The notes beneath the pieces were generated by a model that was given only the letters and a program-made list of their open reading frames with translations, was not told where the DNA came from and made no database searches. 64,000 nucleotides of DNA from positions 62,001-126,000 of the forward strand of contig DAOUGI010000009.1 of NCBI GenBank assembly GCA_034429215.1, written 5' to 3'. Made by a program: the position numbers and the translations under genes. Of the stretch, positions 24,248-33,371 are shown piece after piece (positions within the stretch are counted from its first letter, which is position 1; each line of letters starts with the position of its first letter). This DNA comes from JAFGOG01 sp034429215. GTDB lineage: Bacteria > Chloroflexota > Anaerolineae > JAAYZQ01.

Positions 24248-26225
24248 CGGTCTCTTCCTCTGGCGACGGCGCCCACGGCGGCTCTGGCCAGAAGGGCTGG
24301 GTTGGATTGAAAAAGTTGTAGAGCATGTTGCTCACGTCGCGGTAGAGCGGTTGGTTGATCCCCCAGTTGATCCAGTCGATGTCCTGCCAAATGTAAAAGC
24401 TCACGAGGTAGGTGGCGCCCGGCGAAAAGACGATGCCCACCTCGCCGCGGGTGTCGCCCCACGACACGGCATAGCCGGAAAAGCCATGCTTGTGGGCCAG
24501 CTTGACCTCAGCAGGGATGCCCGCCCCCAGCATGTTGCGCAGGTCGTTCGAGGCCATGATGTCGATCATTTCCCGGCAGGCCTGCGGGGTGATCGTCGGA
24601 TAGACCTTGCGCAGCGTCCCTTTGTCAGCCGTGCACTGGTAGATCATCTCTAACAGTTTGGCCATCTCCGCCGGCGTCGACTTGACACAGCGGTCGTAGC
24701 GCGGCGCTTCACTTGGCGCGGCCCAGACGGGGGCATAGACGGCGGCGGGCATGAAATGCCAACCGGATCCTGACTGCGACTGAAAAGAGCCCGACCTGTA
24801 GCTCGTCCAGACCAGACCAGGCTCGTCTTCCCATTGCTCGACTACCTGGAATGGAGCGCACAGGCGAAAGTTTGACAGCCCTAGTCGCTGCATGGATGCG
24901 GTAACCCGCTGCGCCCCGGCCGTAGCCGACCCATTGCCCATGGTTGCCATCAACCGGTTGGCGCACGGGTTGCACGACTCGACCCCCATCATGTCGAGCA
25001 GCTCCTGGTGGGTCTGCTGATCTACCGTTCCCTGAAAATAGCGATATACCTCGACCATGATCCCGATCTTGACGATGCTCATCCCAGACAGGACATACTT
25101 GGTGTTGGAATCATAGATCACCTGGCCGGTATCCAGGTTCTTGACCAGGATGCTGGTCACCCCGGGGAACTCGGCCAGGCGGGCCTGAAGCGGCGGGATC
25201 AGGATATCGGGCTTGAGTGGCGGCGGCGCCACCGGGTCCGGCTCGAAGGTGATCGGCGTTGTGACACCGGCGCGCAGTGCCTGCTCTACCTGGCGCAGCG
25301 CCTTGTTTACGTCGAAGGTCAAGCCGGGCTCGCCGAGGTCGAAAAAATAGGCGTAGGTGGTGGTCAGCGGGCCTTGGTAAGTGGCCAAATGGGGGAAAGT
25401 CCAGGTCAGCTCGCCGGTGTAGGTGATGCGCGGCGTGCCCTCGATGCCCCCTGTAGTGCTGACCGGCATCGTGGCCGTATAAAAGCTGGGTGGGCCGGGC
25501 TCCCGCTCCATGGCCGGTCCCAGGGTGTTGAGCATCGCCTTGATCCGGCCCGAGCTTTGATCCGGCTCGATGATGGTGACCGGAAGGATCACCTCCCGCT
25601 CTTGGGGGTTGTCTACCAGGTCGTTGACCATCTGGGCGGCGGAGTCGACGTCGAGCTGGCGCCCCGGCTTGCCCGGAATGAAGGTCAGGTTCTTCGTGCT
25701 GACCATCGGCTCCACGGATGTCACGTTGTGTGTCTCGGCTACCTTGGCCATGAAGCGGGCGGCGGCCTCTGGGTCGTGGCTCATCCGCAACGGAATGTCG
25801 AGGGTCAGCGTTTCGCCCTGACCTTTTAGCCAACCCCAGAAGCCTTTCCAGTAGTCATATTGGTGGCTGGCGGCCATGGCCTCGTCGACCATGCCTGTCA
25901 CCGGGATTTCGAATGCGAGGTCGTCTGCGGGTGACAGGGTCAGAGACTGAATCTGGTATAGCAGCTCAAAGTCTTGGTAATATGGCGCGGCGACGGTTTC
26001 CATCACCTTGGCGCGCGCCTCCTCAGGGCTAAGCCAGCCGACCGGCACGCCGGCGACCGTGACGCCGGGCTGGATCAACGCCCGGTAGGCGTCGTACTGG
26101 GCCCGGTAGCGCTTGTAAGCGTTCCAGCCGAGTAGGCCGCCGCCGGCGACCACCAGGATCACGATCGCCAGCACGCTGAGCCTGAGGTATCTCACCCGCT
26201 TTATCGCAGAATTTTCTCCATCCAT
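24231..26225 (-). CDS. VanW/YoaR-type protein with serine beta-lactamase-like domain
   Basis: This 664-residue membrane-anchored protein has one N-terminal membrane segment (about residues 13-35). A PG-binding/VanW-associated region covers about 55-330. The C-terminal serine hydrolase domain resembles class A beta-lactamases. Its SxxK motif is SIVK (near Ser383, in LSGMSIVKIGIM). The SxN-like motif is SCN (in VESCNPCANRLM) and the KTG-like box reads KHG (in HKHGFSGY). Such proteins usually bind or remodel cell-wall peptides, and antibiotic hydrolysis is not implied. It overlaps its neighbours by 25 and 17 bases in the cell-envelope run. Confidence 0.85.
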   Translation of the reverse strand: MDGENSAIKRVRYLRLSVLAIVILVVAGGGLLGWNAYKRYRAQYDAYRALIQPGVTVAGVPVGWLSPEEARAKVMETVAAPYYQDFELLYQIQSLTLSPADDLAFEIPVTGMVDEAMAASHQYDYWKGFWGWLKGQGETLTLDIPLRMSHDPEAAARFMAKVAETHNVTSVEPMVSTKNLTFIPGKPGRQLDVDSAAQMVNDLVDNPQEREVILPVTIIEPDQSSGRIKAMLNTLGPAMEREPGPPSFYTATMPVSTTGGIEGTPRITYTGELTWTFPHLATYQGPLTTTYAYFFDLGEPGLTFDVNKALRQVEQALRAGVTTPITFEPDPVAPPPLKPDILIPPLQARLAEFPGVTSILVKNLDTGQVIYDSNTKYVLSGMSIVKIGIMVEVYRYFQGTVDQQTHQELLDMMGVESCNPCANRLMATMGNGSATAGAQRVTASMQRLGLSNFRLCAPFQVVEQWEDEPGLVWTSYRSGSFQSQSGSGWHFMPAAVYAPVWAAPSEAPRYDRCVKSTPAEMAKLLEMIYQCTADKGTLRKVYPTITPQACREMIDIMASNDLRNMLGAGIPAEVKLAHKHGFSGYAVSWGDTRGEVGIVFSPGATYLVSFYIWQDIDWINWGINQPLYRDVSNMLYNFFNPTQPFWPEPPWAPSPEEETGASDS

Positions 26226-28843
26226 TCCCGTGTCTCAATGGGGCGCATGAACTGTCCGATGTAATGGTCGCCCAGCCACAATTCGAGGTGCAGGTGCACT
26301 TCGCCATTTAGTCCGTTCAATGACTCGGGGGTGCCCGAGTTGCCGACGGTGGCGATTACCTGGCCCCGCTTCACACCGGCTCCGACCTCTATTCCCGCGG
26401 CGATACCACTCAGGTGGGCATAGCGCGACACCAGCCTTCCCTCGTGCTCGATCCAGACCTGTTGCCCGCGGTAGCCATCCAGCACGTCTGGCGGAGTATA
26501 GCCCAGCCGCTGCCATTCGGCAGCGTAGGCCTGGGCCTGCGCCAGAGTGAGGGGCGTATAATCCACCATGGCCCGAACGACCACGCCATCGGCCACGGCC
26601 CGCACCTTTGTGCTACGATTGATGGTCACCCCGGCAGTAGAGGTGTAAAAGTCGCTGCCTTCATGTACCCCCAGCCGGTAGTGGCGCGGCGCGCCCGGCG
26701 ACTGAAAGTCGCGGCTGGTAAAGTGCGCCCCTTCAATCGGCACCAACAGACCACGCAGGCCGTCCAGCACGGCGGGATCATACGCCTGACGGCCGGCCGC
26801 CAGGGGCTCGCCCTGAACAGTCGCCTGCCGTTCCGGTTGACCATAAAAGTACAGCACGTCGCGCCCGGCGAGGATCACCTCCCCGGTCTGCCCGGCCCAT
26901 AGGGCGCTGACGGCGCGGCGATCGGAGAACTGGTACAGCGCCTGCAGCCGCCCGCTCTCCGGATCGAGCGCCAGCAGACGGCGGCCGGCGCGGTCCAGTA
27001 CGTACACGGCCGATTCCGTGGCGTGAATCTGGCGGGGGTGCATCAGCGTCACGCTCGCAGCGGGCCGAAAGCCGGCCACTTGCTGCCCGTCGCGGTAGCG
27101 GATCAGGGTGCCTACCGGGTTGCTCATGGCCCGGGTCAGCACATATACATCTTGAGCCCCGGCGCCGATATCGACATCGCGGTTTTTGGGGACCGTGGCC
27201 CAGGCAGCACCCCTGTCTCCGCTGCGAAAGCGCCAAACTTTTTCGTGCGTCGTCTCCAGCAGGTAGCGATTGGCGCCTTGACCGGACAGCGCTACGTAGT
27301 AATGATCGGAGGTATCGCCCGACGACCGGCCGTGGCGTTCCACATCCCATGTGCCGCTGTCCGGCTCGTAGCGATAGACGTCGCCGGCGCGATCCAGGAG
27401 CAGAAGCGTCCCACCGTCTGCTGCCGACAGGTCGAGCGGTTCCAGAACGTGGACGCCCGCCACATCGTCGCCGGGAGCCAACAACAGCTCAGGCTTCACG
27501 GGATTGGTCAGGTCGATGGCCAGCACGCGCCCTCCGTCGAGCAGGTAGGCGGTGTCGCTGATAACTTCCAGGGCCTCGGGATGGACAAAGGTGCCGGCCG
27601 GGTAGCGCCAGGCCCCGGTGTTGGCCTCGCTGCCGGCCGTCAGCCACTGGTGCTCGGCGTTCGCCTGTTCCGCTTCGACGCTGACGATCTCGCCGGCAGA
27701 TGCCAAGAGCGCCTTCACGCCGGCCAGATTCCGATCCAGCTCGGGGTCGTCGTGATCGGTCAGCTCGACGGTGACAGAGGCCACTCCCTCCCCGGCCAAA
27801 TAGTCGCCGATTTCGCCGGTGATCGGGTAACTGGTCCAGCCATCGGGAGGAACCGGATAGCCGGTGGCCTCAGATAGGATGGCGGCCAGCCGGGTGGAAG
27901 GCAGGTGGCGCTGGCAGTTGTCGCCATAGATCGCTTCGGCGGCGCTGTGGTAAAAGACCGCGATCCAGGCGTCGGCCAGGAAATCGCGGACGGCGCGTAT
28001 TTCCGGCTCGGAGAAGGGGTAGGCGCCTCCGGCCCCTGGGTGTGGCCCTTCCAGCCCGACGGTGTCGGGCGACCAGTCGTTGCCGGCACAGCCGTCCAGG
28101 TCGGTGTCGGCGTTTCGGTTCAGGTCCACGTTGCGGGCGTTCCAGCGGGTCCCGGCAGCCAGACCGTCGGGGTTCATCGTCGGGATGATCCACAGGCTGA
28201 CATCGGCCGGCACTTCGGCCGGATGGGCCTGGAAGTGGACCAGGAGCTGCTGGGCCAGGACGTGGGTATTGGCCTCAAAGCCGCCGTGGATGTCGCCGAC
28301 CAGCACCACTTTGAGCGGTCCATCCCCGATGCGGTGTGCGGTAATGGGCCGGCCTTCGACCGAGTAGCCGATGACCTGAGCGCCGGATGTCTCTGCCGGC
28401 TGCTCATCGCCGGCCGGTGCGGCCGGCGGGGGTGACGCGGGCGCAGCCGACGCGGATCCCTCGTCTGTGGGTGAGAGGGTGGGGTAGGCCGCGGAGTCTG
28501 GTGTCGGGGCGGAGTCGCCGCCTGTGTTCCCTTCGGTCGTGGTTTGGACGGGTGGGACAGTTGTACCGGTGGCAGCCGGCGCGGCAGGAGGGCTGGTGGG
28601 CCGGGCGGTCGGCGTCGGGGTGGGCGTGGGGCCTTGGTTTTGGGTGGGGCGCGGCGAAGGGGACGCCGCCAGGCTCACCTCAGACGTGGGGACAACAGGC
28701 AGTTCGGCGGATGCGTTCCCAACAGGGGACAGGCCTGCTATGGCGATACCGCTTGTTACGAGGGCTACCAGGAGCCCTAGCAGCAGCCCTCTGGTCGGAA
28801 GGCTAAAAGACACCGGGCCTGCCCTCCAACCTGCACCTTTCAA
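26201..28843 (-). CDS. Fusion of M14 carboxypeptidase, propeller-like region and M23 endopeptidase
   Basis: This 880-residue secreted protein has an N-terminal signal or anchor (about 12-35) and a Pro/Thr/Ala-rich linker to about residue 150. An M14 zinc carboxypeptidase domain follows: His186 and Glu190 in GDIHGGFEANT, then TMNPDGLAAGTRWNARNVDLNRN and catalytic Glu in VTVELTDHDD. The centre (about 390-700) has repeats with RVLAIDLTNP and VYVLDRAGRRLLALD, like a propeller. The C-terminus (about 715-880) is an M23/LytM peptidase with His727 and Asp731 in GVHEGSDFY and HLHLEL. Both zinc sites look complete, so two peptidoglycan-directed activities are probably combined in one chain. Confidence 0.88.
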   Translation of the reverse strand: MKGAGWRAGPVSFSLPTRGLLLGLLVALVTSGIAIAGLSPVGNASAELPVVPTSEVSLAASPSPRPTQNQGPTPTPTPTARPTSPPAAPAATGTTVPPVQTTTEGNTGGDSAPTPDSAAYPTLSPTDEGSASAAPASPPPAAPAGDEQPAETSGAQVIGYSVEGRPITAHRIGDGPLKVVLVGDIHGGFEANTHVLAQQLLVHFQAHPAEVPADVSLWIIPTMNPDGLAAGTRWNARNVDLNRNADTDLDGCAGNDWSPDTVGLEGPHPGAGGAYPFSEPEIRAVRDFLADAWIAVFYHSAAEAIYGDNCQRHLPSTRLAAILSEATGYPVPPDGWTSYPITGEIGDYLAGEGVASVTVELTDHDDPELDRNLAGVKALLASAGEIVSVEAEQANAEHQWLTAGSEANTGAWRYPAGTFVHPEALEVISDTAYLLDGGRVLAIDLTNPVKPELLLAPGDDVAGVHVLEPLDLSAADGGTLLLLDRAGDVYRYEPDSGTWDVERHGRSSGDTSDHYYVALSGQGANRYLLETTHEKVWRFRSGDRGAAWATVPKNRDVDIGAGAQDVYVLTRAMSNPVGTLIRYRDGQQVAGFRPAASVTLMHPRQIHATESAVYVLDRAGRRLLALDPESGRLQALYQFSDRRAVSALWAGQTGEVILAGRDVLYFYGQPERQATVQGEPLAAGRQAYDPAVLDGLRGLLVPIEGAHFTSRDFQSPGAPRHYRLGVHEGSDFYTSTAGVTINRSTKVRAVADGVVVRAMVDYTPLTLAQAQAYAAEWQRLGYTPPDVLDGYRGQQVWIEHEGRLVSRYAHLSGIAAGIEVGAGVKRGQVIATVGNSGTPESLNGLNGEVHLHLELWLGDHYIGQFMRPIETREWMEKILR

Positions 28844-28861
28844 CTTCCAACCCCTCGATCG

Positions 28862-30670
28862 TCACGGCAAGATCCTCTGCCGGAAATAGGCCTCTTGCAG
28901 CGGCATCAGGTCGGCCGTCGTGAATTCCTGGATCACCGTGAAAAAGTCGCGTGACTTGGCCATCTGGTAGGTGTAGCGCCGCACATATTCTTTCATGCAG
29001 GCCAAGAAGGCCGGGTCACCCATCGTCTCTCGCAGGTCCCGGACGAACTCGGCGCCCCGGCGATAGACGGCGTTCATATAGTCACGGTTATTTCGGAACT
29101 GGTAGATGAGCAGGTCGATCTTGCCCGCCGGCGCATACTGCCGGATTTCGGTGTCCCACCACCATTCCCGGTCGCCGGGCAGGTAGCGCTCGTAGTAAAG
29201 GTAGGAGCTGTATTGGGCCAATGCCTCGTCGAGCCATGGTTCTGATACCTGGTCGTTGCCTACAAGCCCGTAGAACCACTGGTGCGACACCTCGTGGGCG
29301 GTCAGCGAAATCAGGCTAGTCTGGGCGGTGCCATCGTACTGGTCGTAGAAGGTCGAGCCGAGGAAGGTCAGGCCGCCGAATTCCAGCCCACCGGCAAAAT
29401 CGGTCTCGCACAGACGATAAGCCTGGTAGGGATAATCGCCGTACAGCTCGGTGAACAGATCGAGAGCCTTGGCCGCCGTATCGAGTGCGGCTCGGCCCGC
29501 CGTCTCATTGCCGGGGAAATAGTAGGAATAGACGACCTGATCTCCGTCCGCACCGACCGGGGCGGTGTCGATCAGGTACACATCGCTGGCCGCCAGGGCA
29601 AACGACCGGGCGTTTTGGGCTTCATAGTGCCAACGGTTGCCGGTGTGTGTCTCTGCGCCGGTGCCGGCCACGATCACGCTCTGCGTGGTTGTGATCGTCA
29701 CATGATAGTCGGCAACCTCGGTCACGTACGGGTCGCCGACCGGAAAGTAGGACAGGGTGTACCAGCCTTTGTCCTGGCGGTAAGGCGCCATGACCGGATA
29801 CCAGTTGCCCAGGCTGATTGCTCGCTTGGAGTAGCCAAAGCTGGCATCGCTGAACTCGGCATCCTGTTCGATGCGGGGCAGGCTTAGCGTATAGCTTAGG
29901 TAGAGCGTCACGCGCTCGTCGGGCGGCAGCTCGTTGGGCAAGACCACTTTCAAGGTGACGTCGAGGGGAAAAACTTCGGGCTGGACCATCTCGCCATCCA
30001 CATCTATCTTGATGTCGTTTAGGGTAAAGGTGCCCTTGCTGCGGTTGGGGTGGACGTTGAGCATCAAGTCGGTCAGGGTCGTGCTGGTGGCGTTGGTATA
30101 GTCGATCTGCTGCCGCACGTCGAGTATATGCTCGGCATAGTTGAGGGTGGCGTCGATCGTGTAATCGGTTCCGTCAAAGGTTGGGGCGGGGATGGCGGTA
30201 GGTGTGGAGGTTGGACCGCCTGTAGGCTGGATCGGCCCGACCGCCTGCCGCCGGTACAAATAGACGCCGGCGATGCTCAGAAAGACAACGCCGATCAGCA
30301 GCAACAGCACGTCGCCGATGATCACCGAAACCCGGCTGCGCCGCGGCTCAGCCGGCGAGTACACGGGCGCAGACGATGCCTGCTTCACTGGATCGGGCGC
30401 CGGCGCCGGCACAGGCGGTGACTTTTTCCCCCGCGTCTTGGCTTTTGCCTTGTCGTAGAGGGTCAGTACCTCTTCCGATGGGATCCCCAGGTAGGATGCA
30501 TAGGTGCGCAAGAAGCCGCGCGTATGCAGCTCGCTGCTAAAGGCGCCGAACGATTCAGACTCCAGCGCTTCCAGGTAGGCGCGCTGGATCCGGCTGTCTT
30601 CGGCTACCTGGTCGATTGTCAGCTCCTTGGCTTCGCGAGCTGCCTTTAGACGTTCACCCAACTCACCCAT
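28862..30670 (-). CDS. RodZ-type HTH protein fused to an M1 metallopeptidase
   Basis: This 602-residue protein begins with a RodZ-like helix-turn-helix (about residues 1-75: LGERLKAAREAKELTIDQV, then SRIQRAYLEALES and FLRTYASYLGI). A basic, Pro-rich stretch and one membrane segment (about 118-140) follow. The extracytoplasmic region is an M1-family (gluzincin) peptidase. It has the substrate loop GGLEFGG and zinc motif HEVSH (His459, His463), and the third ligand Glu482 comes after 18 residues, as in M1. I chose the ATG at 30670 because the earlier in-frame start overlaps the upstream permease. All residues of the active site are present. The domain combination is odd. Confidence 0.85.
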   Translation of the reverse strand: MGELGERLKAAREAKELTIDQVAEDSRIQRAYLEALESESFGAFSSELHTRGFLRTYASYLGIPSEEVLTLYDKAKAKTRGKKSPPVPAPAPDPVKQASSAPVYSPAEPRRSRVSVIIGDVLLLLIGVVFLSIAGVYLYRRQAVGPIQPTGGPTSTPTAIPAPTFDGTDYTIDATLNYAEHILDVRQQIDYTNATSTTLTDLMLNVHPNRSKGTFTLNDIKIDVDGEMVQPEVFPLDVTLKVVLPNELPPDERVTLYLSYTLSLPRIEQDAEFSDASFGYSKRAISLGNWYPVMAPYRQDKGWYTLSYFPVGDPYVTEVADYHVTITTTQSVIVAGTGAETHTGNRWHYEAQNARSFALAASDVYLIDTAPVGADGDQVVYSYYFPGNETAGRAALDTAAKALDLFTELYGDYPYQAYRLCETDFAGGLEFGGLTFLGSTFYDQYDGTAQTSLISLTAHEVSHQWFYGLVGNDQVSEPWLDEALAQYSSYLYYERYLPGDREWWWDTEIRQYAPAGKIDLLIYQFRNNRDYMNAVYRRGAEFVRDLRETMGDPAFLACMKEYVRRYTYQMAKSRDFFTVIQEFTTADLMPLQEAYFRQRILP

Positions 30671-30689
30671 GATCACAATCCAAACTCGC

Positions 30690-31493
30690 CTATACGGCAA
30701 TGTCCCGGCGCTGGAAGGCGAACAGAGAAATGGCAAAAAAGAGGGCGGTCAGGCCCAGCATGATGCCGGCATCGCCCCACTTGATGCTTTCGAACAGTGC
30801 AGCAGAGCTGTCGTAGTAGTGATATAGGGCGATCGGCCGGTATGGATCGAGCACATCCACCGTTTTGCCCAGCGATTCCAGAAAGTAGGAACCGATGATC
30901 ACTACCAGGGCCACCATGTTTGCCAGCCGGCGGCTGCGGAACAGAACTGAGGCCATCAACGCCATCGCCCCGCTGGCCAGAGTAACCGGCACGATGTTCA
31001 TCGTGGCCAATGTTATCCGGCCCAGGTGTGAAGTCTCGCCGATCATCGCCGAGCCGCTGACGAAAAAGATAGCGACGAGCACCATGATCAACACTGCAGC
31101 AACGACAAAGGCGGCGAATTTTTCGGTCACTACCCGCCAGCGGCGGATCGGGTGCGCCAGCAGCAGATCGAGCGTGCCCTTTTCTTCCTCGCCGGCTATC
31201 AGGCCGGTGCCGACGACGACGGCAAAGATGGCCAGGATTGGCGGGCCGTAGCTGAACAGCTCGATATTCAGCCAGCCCGGGTAGGTGCTCAATTTTGTAA
31301 AGTCACCGAAAAAGCCGGTAAACGCAGCAGGATAGCCCTCGAGCATTCCCATCAGGGCAGCCGTCTGATCCTTGAATGACGGGTACAAGAAGACGACCAT
31401 CCAACCGAGCAGCCCGGCCCCGATGCCCCAGCCGAGGATCTGGCCGCGCAGATCGCGCAACGTCTTGGTGAACAGGTTACGCAGCCACATCAT
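30690..31493 (-). CDS. ABC-2 type transporter permease
   Basis: This 267-residue protein has six hydrophobic segments in the ABC-2 permease layout. Its N-terminal part MMWLRNLFTKTLRDLRGQILGWG is cytoplasmic, and a soluble loop at about 40-70 faces out. It overlaps the ATPase gene upstream by 17 bases and lies 19 bases before the RodZ-M1 gene. The segment GEEEKGTLDLLLAHPIRRWRV is the conserved cytoplasmic loop that contacts the ATPase. The exported substrate is unknown. Confidence 0.9.
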   Translation of the reverse strand: MMWLRNLFTKTLRDLRGQILGWGIGAGLLGWMVVFLYPSFKDQTAALMGMLEGYPAAFTGFFGDFTKLSTYPGWLNIELFSYGPPILAIFAVVVGTGLIAGEEEKGTLDLLLAHPIRRWRVVTEKFAAFVVAAVLIMVLVAIFFVSGSAMIGETSHLGRITLATMNIVPVTLASGAMALMASVLFRSRRLANMVALVVIIGSYFLESLGKTVDVLDPYRPIALYHYYDSSAALFESIKWGDAGIMLGLTALFFAISLFAFQRRDIAV

Positions 31494-32397
31494 CGCCCTC
31501 CCTTCCGGCCCCTTCTTTGCGGTAATAGGTCAGAAAGATATCTTCCAGCGTTGCTTGCTCGTGGCGCATGTCGAGAAGCTCAAACTGCGCTGCCCGCTTG
31601 ACTACGCCGTCCAGGCTGCCGGGCGCCTCGTCCACAAAAAAGCGCAGGGAGTTATTGGTCTGCACCACGTCGCGCACGCCCGGCAGGTCAAAGGCCGATG
31701 GGGGTACCGGCTGGCTAAAGGTCAGCTCCATCTGGCGCAGCCGCTTCCGCTTTAGCTCGGCTATCTCTTCCACGGCCACCAGGTGTCCCTCGCGGATGAT
31801 GCCCACCCGGTCGCAGACGCGGTCCACTTCGGGCAGGATATGTGACGACAAAAAGACAGTTCGCCCTTCGGCTTTGACCTCGTCGATCAGGCGGTAGAAC
31901 TCTTGCTGAATGAGCGGATCGAGCCCGGTCGTCGGCTCGTCCAGGATCAGCAGGTCGGGCTTGTGGGCAAAGGCCTGGATCAATCCTACCTTCTGCTTGT
32001 TGCCGTGCGAAAAGGCGCCAACCTTCCGCGACAGGTCCAGGTCCAGCCGTTGGGCCAGCTCGTCGACCCACACCCAGTCCAGCCCGCCGCGCAGGTTCCC
32101 AAGGAAGGTCAGCAGGTCGCGAGCGGTCAGATTGCCCCACAACGCCAGCTCGCCTGGCAAGTTGCCCAGCCGGGCTTTGAGCTCGGCAGCGTGCCCCTGC
32201 ACCTCCTGGCCGAACAAGAGCGCCGTGCCACTCGTCGGCCGGATCAGGTCCAAGATCAGGCGGATCGTCGTCGTCTTGCCGGCGCCGTTGGGCCCCAGGT
32301 AGCCGAATACCTCGCCCTCGCGTACTGCCAGGTCCAGGCCTTCTACACCGCGAACCTTGCCATAGTATTTGGTCAGTCCTTTGGTCTCGATGATCAT
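31477..32397 (-). CDS. ABC transporter ATP-binding protein
   Basis: This 306-residue ATPase has Walker A in GYLGPNGAGKTTTIRL, the signature motif FSHGNKQKVGL, Walker B in LLILDEPTTGLDP and the switch His in VFLSSHILPEVDRV. A C-terminal regulatory extension of about 80 residues follows. I chose the ATG at 32397 (MIIETKGLTKYYG), with GAGAGG six to seven bases upstream; a longer in-frame start would run into the zinc-ribbon gene. It partners the ABC-2 permease that overlaps its end. Confidence 0.93.
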   Translation of the reverse strand: MIIETKGLTKYYGKVRGVEGLDLAVREGEVFGYLGPNGAGKTTTIRLILDLIRPTSGTALLFGQEVQGHAAELKARLGNLPGELALWGNLTARDLLTFLGNLRGGLDWVWVDELAQRLDLDLSRKVGAFSHGNKQKVGLIQAFAHKPDLLILDEPTTGLDPLIQQEFYRLIDEVKAEGRTVFLSSHILPEVDRVCDRVGIIREGHLVAVEEIAELKRKRLRQMELTFSQPVPPSAFDLPGVRDVVQTNNSLRFFVDEAPGSLDGVVKRAAQFELLDMRHEQATLEDIFLTYYRKEGAGREGDDVAA

Positions 32398-32453
32398 CGC
32401 CAACCTCTCCCCTGACGGGGATCTCCGCCGCAGCGTCTCATCTGGCTGCTGCA

Positions 32454-33365
32454 TTATGGCCAGTAAAAGACCCACTCCTCACTGGGGGGACTGAATGGGG
32501 TGTAGGTCTCTTTGCCGTCGGCGTCAACTCCCTTGCGCGCCAGACGCACGTTCCAGTAATAGGCCCGCCCTGTTTCCTGGTCGGCCTTGCCGTACAGACC
32601 CTCTTTCTTTACGTACCAGTGCGTCTCTTGAACACAGAGTGGCATCACTGCTGCACCGCCCTGCTGGGTCCAGCGGATCGTTATCAGGAAACACTCGTCC
32701 GGCTTGAGTGTATAGCCGGACGTCCAGCCAAGCCGGAAAGTGGCGTCTGGGCTGTAGGTTGAGCCGTTTTCTGGCTCCGACGGCTCAGGCGGAGCGACGG
32801 TCGGCGCCGGCGTTGCCGGCGGAGCGGTGGGCGTGGCGGTTGCCTTGCGCGTCGGCGAGGGAGTAGAGGTCAGGGTGGGAGTGGGCGTTGCCGTCAGGGT
32901 TGGGGTGGGTGTCTCGGTCGGCGTGAAGGTTGGAGTCGGCGTCGGCGTAAGCGTTGGCGTGGGGGTTACGGTCGGCGTGTTGGTCGGTGTGGGTGTGATC
33001 GACGGCGTCAGGGTGGGTGTGAGGGTGTACACCTGGATCACTTTGTCTGAGAGTGACTGAACCTGGCTCACGACCTTGGCCGGTTGAATTAGACCCCAGG
33101 CATGACGGATCAGCACGACCAAGCCAACAACCAGGGCCAGGACCAGCGCCAGGCTCGCCACGGCGGCCAAAACTCTCAGGACAGGCCGGATCCAGCCCCG
33201 CTTCAGAGGCTCACCGCACTTGGGACAGACCTTCAAGTCGCCACGGCTGGCAGTGCCGCAGTAGCGGCAGCGGATCTGTCTCGGCCGCCGCTGAGGCTTG
33301 CCGCATTGGGGACAGACCGTCTGCCCGGTCTGGATCTCTGTTCCACAACGGCTACATTTTTTCAT
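32454..33365 (-). CDS. Double zinc-ribbon membrane protein with Thr/Pro linker and outer domain
   Basis: This 303-residue protein starts with two CxxC-type zinc ribbons (residues 4-22, CSRCGTEIQTGQTVCPQCG, and 33-51, CRYCGTASRGDLKVCPKCG). A membrane segment follows at about 67-90. A Thr/Pro-rich linker runs from about 110 to 195 (TPTPTLTPTPTPTFTPTETP). The last 105 residues form a compact, likely beta-rich domain (SEPENGSTYSPDATFRLGWTS; PPSEEWVFYWP). The ribbons would be cytoplasmic and the C-terminal domain outside. I cannot assign a function. It lies 6 bases after the M50 protease gene, in the same run. Confidence 0.8.
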   Translation of the reverse strand: MKKCSRCGTEIQTGQTVCPQCGKPQRRPRQIRCRYCGTASRGDLKVCPKCGEPLKRGWIRPVLRVLAAVASLALVLALVVGLVVLIRHAWGLIQPAKVVSQVQSLSDKVIQVYTLTPTLTPSITPTPTNTPTVTPTPTLTPTPTPTFTPTETPTPTLTATPTPTLTSTPSPTRKATATPTAPPATPAPTVAPPEPSEPENGSTYSPDATFRLGWTSGYTLKPDECFLITIRWTQQGGAAVMPLCVQETHWYVKKEGLYGKADQETGRAYYWNVRLARKGVDADGKETYTPFSPPSEEWVFYWP

Positions 33366-33371
33366 CTGTGT

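Noticed and set aside
32810..33040. Tandem GGTGTxGGxGT-like repeats that look like a repeat array or minisatellite
   Set aside because: They are the codons of a Thr/Pro linker inside the zinc-ribbon gene. Units are irregular and there are no spacers as in CRISPR. Similar tracts at 24000-24110 and 28560-28690 are also coding.
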